Origin: Plazaster borealis
Lineage: Eukaryota; Echinodermata; Asteroidea; Forcipulatida; Labidiasteridae
Assembly: GCA_021014325.1 (NCBI GenBank)
Contig: CM037472.1
Span: forward strand, 992,001-1,056,000
Reading direction: 5' to 3'
DNA: 64,000 bases
This document shows, one piece after another, positions 56,291-64,000 of this stretch; positions within the stretch are counted from its first letter, which is position 1; each line of letters begins with the position of its first letter. Position numbers and translations under genes: made by a program. The notes below the pieces were generated by a model, which was not told where the DNA came from, did no database searches, and saw only the letters and a list, made by a program, of their open reading frames with translations.

Positions 56291-59200
56291 CAAAGATGTG
56301 GCGGGTATGGTTGGATGACGATTAGGGATTTCGGCAAATGATGATAAATTACACGCAATTAGACGCAGTATTTGAATTGTTTATGACTTTTCAACTGGAA
56401 CGTTATTTTGCCTCATCAAAACATAAAACAATATACAACCTAGAGGGGCGGTTCCAATTGATTACATGACAACATTAGGCTAAAACAAACAACATTACTG
56501 AAAAGGAGTATAAAGAGTAATAAGCCAAACAAAAATCTGGCGCAGTCGCAGATTAGATTAACCAGGTGATTTCATTCCTGAGAAATGTAAAATATGGCGT
56601 TATTAATGTTCCATTTTCCTTCAAAGAACGGAACGTTGTTCTGAGATTTGTAAAAAAGGAATTCACACATGATTTTGTATAGAATGCGACCGCGCTAGAT
56701 AGTGAAAGGGTCAACGAAAATAGATTGTTGGTATAACCAATAAATAACGGATTTGAGACTAAATTATAAATTATAGCAACCTTTTCTAACTCGTTGGAAC
56801 ACTACAAACCGCCTCAAATCAAGCTTTTAAACATGCTGTAGTGTTACATTTGAAATTTTACAATTTGTTCATCAGGGCATCCAGAATTCTACGTTGTCAT
56901 ACCGTAAAAAATACATTCAATAACATGACGATTAGAACTACCTTACATTTTCATACTCCGTTCGTGTGCGGTATTCGCTGTAACTAAAATAATGTATTTT
57001 GGTTTGGGATACCCAATGTTCATGTCGTAATTTACTGTCTACGAGTCTAGCTTGTTATTCATGATCCGCTCGTGACATGATCCCTCGCTTGGGGGACACC
57101 TAATTCTTATAATATTATATTTTGTATGTAAAATTTGTACAATAATGTATGATTTTGCAACCATGGTTCACGTTGCGAGGCAAAGGCATATCAAATCTAT
57201 GTAACGCATTAGCCGCTCGGCGTACGGATGAGACGAAGGCGATGTAATGTTTAGTGCAATAATGAAACTATATATTGTATACTGAGGATGCATTAACTCA
57301 AAGTGCAACTTGACAATACTTGGTGGTATTTATCATATTTGCTACCCAGTAAATCGTTATAAAGCAATTCAAGCTTTTCATTGATGTACGAACTATTATT
57401 AGATTGAATGTATTCTTCTGCATTGTGGAGGTTTTTCTAATTCGATTGAAGCGAAAGACGAGGCACATCAGTTCAAGTAACATCCTAAGATCCTATACAA
57501 AATAACCATGAAGCATATATACACTTCTTCCATTGGGTCGAGTGTTGTTATTGCAACCCAGGAGTAGATTATTAATTGACGTTAAAACATGTCAGTTAAG
57601 ACTCAACAACCTGCAGATGTTGCGGATTGAAGACAAAACGCGATATCGACCATTTTACCAGCTCAACGGACGCAGGTGATGGTATACATTTTCCCCGCTG
57701 TCTCGCTGCTCCATCAGCCGTGTACCGTACTCACCACCGGTGAGCGTTTCACTGATGTATAATGCCACCCTTTTGCCTTAGCAATCTTTAAGATTTCCTA
57801 TTTTTATACTTGAGCATTAGTTTCTTGAGAGAAAAAAAGCCCACACAAAATGACTAAGAGTGTTTGGATTACACTTGGGTGTTGAATGGAGATTAGAGCA
57901 GGAAGACTTAAAACCTACTGATGTGTAATGCTAGACACTTAATTCAACAAGAAGTTAGAAAATAGTAGTTGTGTGAAAGATAACATTGTGAACGGGTGAA
58001 ATTTGTTTGCATTATGGCAGAAGGAGACAAATAAGACCAACAATAACATCCAGACGGTGCAATAATAACACAACGTGGGCCACAAAGTCTCTTATTGTGT
58101 TAAAAAACAAATTACAAATTCTTACTGTTGTTATTAAAATTATATTCCTCTCCTCAAATCACACGTACAGTTACACAGTAAAACTAACCCAGAACAACAA
58201 TTTACACAAAAAAATGTGCAAGAAGCCATGAGAAGAAAATAACAATCATATTAATAGCAACAATAATTTGAATCAAGGAAAACTAACTTCCATGTAACCA
58301 AAGGGTATACGTTTATGGAAATATATAATTATAAAAATATACAATTATAAAAGGGCGAGCACAATAGAAGTGAAAGAAAATCATGTATATGAAGAAAGGC
58401 CGCCCTATATCTTGAACCGAGAAGAAAATTGTTGACTGCTGATTTCAATCAAAAAGTGTATGAAGAAAACAACGTTGAAAGGTATACAAGTTTTAAATCA
58501 ATATGTAAGTTGAATGCAATCATGGGAGAAATGCTGTAAAATGGCAACCATTTTGTGGACGCCATGTTGGATTATTCAAATGAGCTGTTCATTCAAATCA
58601 AATTTTAGAGTGTTTCAACTGTACATAATTAATTAACACTGTATAAAATATTGAGTACACTTTGGCGGCCAATTTTTTTAATGCTAATTACAACAAAATG
58701 CGTGGCTGCTAGACTATGGGTACCAGTTACAGATTTCATAGCGCAGGGAAACTACAGAAAAGGAATGCTTTAATGTGCAGTATCTGGCATAACGTTTAGC
58801 AAACTAACAATTTAAACAGAGACAACAGAAACCACAATCAATGTTTTTTATCATCCTGTTTGTAATTGCGCAGGAGTCGTTGGATTAAGAATTGACATTT
58901 TGATTGATAAGTTATAACCACCAGAGGATAATTACCATCAGGAAATAACACGGCAAAGTTTAGAATACAAACAAACGTTGATTAGACCTTTTGATAAGAA
59001 ATGTTACAAATTTCGTTTTCTATTTATAGATCAGATCATAGTCAATTAAGTCCATAGTTGGTTCATTAGACTTAAAGCATATAAATATTAATGATGCTCG
59101 ATTCAAATTTTGAACATGGCCATTTCGAAATGTTCAACATTTTTAGGAAAATATCTTCAACAAAAGTAAACTTGTCATAGTTTTTTTTTAAATCAGAAGA

Positions 59201-60767
59201 AGGTCCAAACCAAGTGAAACGGTTTATATCGTTTTGATACGTGGCAAATGGAACACAATGGAAGGGGGGTCATGGCCAAAATAACATTATACTAAACGGC
59301 AACAGCTTGAATTTGCCAAGTTTTTTGTAAACGGACGATCATAATATTCCTTGTATATATAGAACGAACAAAATGAACAAAAACATTACGAGTTTTTACA
59401 GATATATATATTTTTTCTTTTTCTCTCGTTAAGCTGGTAAAGCAATTTCTAGGATAGGCTTTTATCACAGCTGAATTTCCACTCGACAACCCAAATCGTG
59501 AAAGCTATCGCTAGACACGATGCTTCCTTGAAATGAAGGAATTGATTTGAGATGACGTCCTGATTATGTGTCTTGTAAATTTGTTTCCCACTTCGATCAA
59601 GATTGTTTACATCGTTAGAGGAAATCTGTTTCAGAAAAAATTGTGATTGTTGGGGGCTACAGAGGCAGTGACTCTAAATAGTTTTTCATTAAGAAGTTTG
59701 ATATTTTCGTTATTTTGCTACAAGTAACCACTGATAGGCCTACACGTTTAAGTTTTAGAGGGTGCAATGATAATGACGAACTACAACAAATATTGAAATC
59801 TGATAGATAAGTACGTATCTCAGATGTGTTGGTAAGAAGACAAACAGATTCTTGTGTGAGTTGTAAGGCATTGCATGGCGAGGTATCAATGTGTATTCAG
59901 TCTGTGGTAACACCATGTGTATATCTTCTTTGCTTTGTAGATTTTGTTCTTAGAGAACTTGTCTTGCTATGTATTCTAAACGAGATTCTTATGTTGGTTT
60001 TGGAAAACATTACTTAATGTTTGACGTTGATTTGTCAAGGGTAGTTAAATTCCTCCCAGTGATGTAAATAACGGAGTAAGCGACGAGGAACGCATAGCCA
60101 CCCAAGTCAAACGCTGTGTGTCATAACCACCAGGTAGTTTATCGATCTTGTTATGTTTGCCAGTTATTATTTGGTGGACAATATGATAATGCCATTGTTA
60201 TTGCTGTCGCCTTTGCTAGTCCTTGTTGCTATGGAGTCCTTAATTAGTCAATCTCATTGCAATGGTGGTAATCATCATAACCGAATGTCCTTCAATTTGA
60301 CGTATAAATCAACACTGAATTATGCATACAGGCGGGTAATACATTATGAAATTCAGTGCAAAAACATTATAAGTTGAATACAAAAATGTGGAGTTATTCT
60401 GAGTCTATTTATGATTATGAGTTGACTATTTGGTGGACTGGGTCAACAGAAAATTGCTGAGGAGATTCCGTAGAGGCCAGAGGTGTGATCGAGTTGCAGT
60501 CTTGTGATTGAAAAGCTATTTTGATATTGTTTTTATGATTCCCCCAACGGGAATTGAAAACGGCATTTACGGCCGCTTAAGGCTCATCAACTTCATGCAC
60601 GTGAATATTTAATACAGTCGTTATTAACGTCCGACTGGTTCCCGACTCCCTGGGTTCGGTATCCGCAGTCTTTAAGTGACCAATCACGCCGATTGTCCTA
60701 ACATAGGCATTGTAAACAATTCAAATTCGAATCAGTGGTTCTCGTCATATTTTGTCATGGCGACCAG

Positions 60768-60935
60768 GGCCCGATGTCATAAGCACAAAAAGTAGCTTCG
60801 CCTAAAAGTAGTTTTACTTACCAGACCAGCCAAACTACCATGTCACATGTACAATTTGTGACTAGCATCCTGCTCATTTCTACTTAGCAGAAATTTGGCA
60901 AACAATAATCTGCAGCTCTATGAAATTGGTCCCTG
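60768..60935. mobile_element. CAGGGCCC-type inverted-repeat element
   Basis: Ends 'cagggcccgatgtcata' and 'tatgaaattggtccctg'; interior 'atgtcacatgtacaatttgtgactagcatcctgc' also occurs in the copy near 62245. Confidence 0.75.
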
Positions 60936-61865
60936 GCAGGCATAGCCGACCGTTGCAACAGTAGCTGTATGTATAAACATTTGAATAGCACATGTACCTT
61001 AAAAATGGATTACAATTGGTTGATAAAATACAATGTTGTGTATTTTTGCGTAGGCCTAAAATGCAGTTTTATTTTTGACACAAGTGTTAGGGGGAATACT
61101 CAATTGTCTAATAAGACTTCACACGTCGCACCTGTTTACTTTGTTATCCTACGCGGCCTCAGAAATTTAATAACACAAACGCTGGAGGCGCTATTATGTG
61201 ATGTGGCGCATACGTTGCAGTATCGTTACAGGTTTCTGCGTGTTTGTTTCGCTTCGTTTTGTTGATTAGGAATAAGTCTCCTGACGAGAATTTGAATGAA
61301 ATGAACTTCCTCATCAATACCACTGCGTTTTTGATTGAACACAATAAGTAGTGAAAGAATACCGATTCCCATGGCAACAACAAAACACCACAAAAGCTGA
61401 TGGCCTAATAACTTAATTTGATAATTTTTCATTTCCTTGGTTTGACTTATACTGAAAGACTAGAGATTTAAATAGGTTAGACTTCCCTCTAATCACATTA
61501 TTTATACTTCATATTGTGAGATTTTACAAAAAATATCTTTTTGGAAAGACCATCGGCGTAAAAAAAAGACACGATATCAGTAGAGCTTCCAAGGGCAATG
61601 CATCAACGTTGGGATAAAGATTCCCGAGTGCCTTAAGTGTTTCACAACCAAGTGGAGTGTTCTCTATTGTTTAAGCCGAGTCGACGATGCCTAACGTGAC
61701 ATTTCAATGTGAGATTGTCAGTTCAACCTTCTATGTGTCTATACATAGATGTCTATACATATAGAAGAAGGTTATTTTTCCCTGTAATGCACGCCATTGC
61801 GGATTGAGGAGTTCGTATCACAGCATTCCTGCCAAAAGGTTTCACATGTTATGCCGTTATCATTA

Positions 61866-62358
61866 TTAGGGCCCAATTTCATAGAGCCGCTTAAAAGGCA
61901 TCGTACACGTTTGGTAATTGTCAAAGACCAGTGTTCTCATTTGGTGTATCCCAAAATATGCATAAAATTTGTGTGCTTTCAGATAGGAATAAAAACTTCT
62001 TGCAAGAAGTTTTTATTATTTTAGTGAGAAATTACCTCTTTCTCAAAAACTACGTTACTTCAGAGGGACTCGTTTCTCACATTGTTTATACTATCAACAG
62101 CTCTCTGTTGCTCATTACCGAGTCAGTTTTTATGCTAATATATATTTTGAGTAATTACCAAACGTGTACAATGCCTTTAAGCACAAAAGGTATCTAGCTT
62201 TGAAAAAAAAGTAGATGCAGAATAAGGTTACCGGGCAAAGTGCCATGTCACGTGTACCATTTTGTGACTGGTATCCTGCCCCTTTTCGCTTATTACTGTT
62301 AGCAGATTATTGTTGGGCAAAATTTCCTGCTTATAGCTCTACAACATTGGGGCCTGGT
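61866..62358. mobile_element. CAGGGCCC-type element interrupted by a TTAA element
   Basis: Outer parts 61866-61890 ('agggcccaatttcatagagc') and 62181-62358 ('gcacaaaaggtatctagc' to 'ggggcctgg') join into one element matching 60768-60935 when 61895-62180 is set aside. Confidence 0.8.
61895..62176. mobile_element. TTAA-type miniature element (family A), internally deleted and nested
   Basis: TTAA at 61891-61894 and 62177-62180; 282 bp. It lacks the 'aacaaacctgtgaaaatttggg' segment of longer copies. Inserted in a CAGGGCCC-type element. Confidence 0.9.
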
Positions 62359-64000
62359 TTTAGAAGATCATATCGGTGTGTCATAAGTACAGAGAATGTC
62401 GAGAGCATTGTATTGTACAAGCAGCTAAGTTTTAAACTTCATGCTGTTGTTCAACACGAACATGTCAGGAACTTGTGATGGTTTTGGACGTCCATTGTTT
62501 TAGTATACCGGATATAATTAGAGGCGTAAACAAGGCTGGTCATTCTCTAAAACGCGTACCGTAGCTTTATATGATGTCTTTAATTTACGGAGTATAATGA
62601 CTATATTAGGAAGTGGAGGTAATTCCACAATTATAGGCAAGTTGCTTTTGGCTGCACTAGCAGTGTATGCCTTCGGTGCAAAACAGCCTAATATACGCAC
62701 TTCCGTTGTTATTGCCATATAACCATAATGTAGAACGAGAGTATGGTATATAAATATATATTTTAATTGTGGTTTATAATGAGATAAGGATACATTTTCC
62801 AAATAACTGTAATGTGAATTTTCCCCTCCATTACACATAGCTAAAATAATATAAAAAGCAAAAATGCAATGTACGCAATAACAGATTTTAAACCCCAACA
62901 GAAAGAAAGATTGCAACCATTATTTACGAGTATCAGCAAGTACTATAATAAATCAAACATACTAAAAGCAAATTACCACTAACTATTAAATTAAAATATG
63001 AGTATTGATTTACAGTTACGAGTGAATCAAATTCGACCTCTCCAAACAAGGTTGGATTGATCTCACAGGTTGAGGATAACGTGGTTTTACAAAACTGTTT
63101 TTCTAAACGTTTTATGACTCCAAACTGTATACAAAATAATTCAAATTTAACTGCCGCCTACATTGAGTCGTTCTACACTGATATCCTGTCTGGGTTTGTT
63201 TTTTCATTTAAATGTCGTGTTGAGTGCTGGTAAACATACATTAGTAGCCGATACGACTCGCTGCATGATAAAGGTTCGTGTCTAACGGAAAGTGTACTTT
63301 ATGATTTGAATAAACACCATCAGGAAACCCACTGCTTTCGAAGGACGAGAAAATGGTTCTAGTATTTATAGCACAGTCACATCATGAAGTCAGCATGCTA
63401 ATTAGCTGCACCGTTAATACAGTAACTTATTGACAGCAATCGTAGTCTGGTTGACTTGATACACGATGTGCGTTGCTCTTTGATTAACGCGGTGCACGCT
63501 GATGACTCCTGCAGTCCAATGTATTTTTTACAATTTTAATTTTGGACTGTTGGATGAGGTGTGAGAGTCTGTGGATAGCTGCAGGCTGCTCGCCAACTAG
63601 GACGATGCATGACATCAAATGAAAAAGAATATAGATTTGTTTCTGGTGGGACGCATATAAAAATAACATAATATATATTCAAGTATTAGCAAAGCATTGC
63701 AGTATCATTGAAATTATGCGATATTTAAAATCTGACATATTCATCCTCAGATTATGACATCATCCATGTTCAAGATATGGTATGTGGTAAATTTAGGTCA
63801 ACACGTCATAATAGTTGCACTACCCTCTACGTTCATTATGGTACATTGCAATTATTAAAAAGAAGCTCTTGCTGTACCTTTAAAAGGTGAAGATAATGCA
63901 CTGAAGTGGGCGTGGTGATTACCACATAACAATAATTTAATATTGTTGTATTTGGAAGCATAAATCTACTCCGTAAAAGTGGTACAGAAGCACTTGCACT

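Larger units (their letters stand above)
55512..64000 (+). other. first intron of the EAG-type gene (runs off the window)
   Basis: Starts with GTAAGT. No second KCNH exon (PAS domain) was recognised in any frame to the end of the window. It contains a GAT/GAC-rich simple repeat (56021-56290), a CAGGGCCC-type inverted-repeat element (about 60768-60935), and a second copy of it split by a TTAA element (61866-62358). The rest is AT-rich sequence in which I see nothing. A first intron over 8 kb fits the KCNH family. Confidence 0.6.

Noticed and set aside
62518..62916. 132-codon open frame on the minus strand, the longest in the window
   Set aside because: No recognised domain, no splice-site chain, low-complexity hydrophobic start. 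Length is unremarkable for AT-rich DNA and it lies in the presumed EAG intron.

Overview
This is intron-rich, repeat-rich animal nuclear DNA. Three protein-coding loci can be supported by homology and splice structure; no bacterial-type gene, rRNA or CRISPR array is present. The repeat content (TTAA-flanked inverted-repeat elements, tRNA-headed SINEs with ATT tails, CR1/L2-like LINE ends) and the protein divergence suggest an invertebrate deuterostome. An echinoderm, perhaps a sea star, is my best guess; that is inference, not proof.

Layout. (1) 1-8.7 kb: an inverted-repeat (hAT-like) element with 8-bp target duplication (229-481), tRNA-derived repeats, and a tandem array of segments (about 2.8-7.3 kb) carrying five exon-like cores on the minus strand, interrupted by a foldback element (6513-7191). 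(2) 8.69-11.1 kb: a 55-bp minisatellite of about 44 units with higher-order structure. (3) 11.7-12.2 kb: five copies of a perfect 18-bp palindrome. (4) 12,515-30,490, minus strand: complete COQ6 (ubiquinone-biosynthesis flavin monooxygenase), ten coding exons, all joining in frame to 506 residues. Its introns hold many SINEs and inverted-repeat elements. (5) 33,065-34,681: a composite foldback element made of large palindromes, flanked by an exact 9-bp duplication. (6) 35,194-39,810, plus strand: complete COMMD1, four exons, 188 residues. (7) 40-54 kb: intergenic, dominated by TTAA-flanked miniature elements, a LINE 3' end, SINE pieces and small hairpins. (8) 55,436-55,511, plus strand: first coding exon of an EAG-family (KCNH) potassium channel; the rest of the window (8.5 kb) is its first intron and the gene leaves the window.

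COQ6 and COMMD1 are divergently transcribed, about 4.7 kb apart, with the composite foldback element between them. The three genes have no evident shared pathway: COQ6 acts in mitochondrial coenzyme Q synthesis, COMMD1 in endosomal sorting/ubiquitination scaffolds, EAG in membrane excitability. The most notable findings are the 9-bp-duplicating foldback elements with subterminal hairpins whose stems differ in sequence but keep pairing, the palindrome array probably lying in the COQ6 3' UTR, the reiterated exon-like units, and nested or abutting TTAA elements that share one target site.
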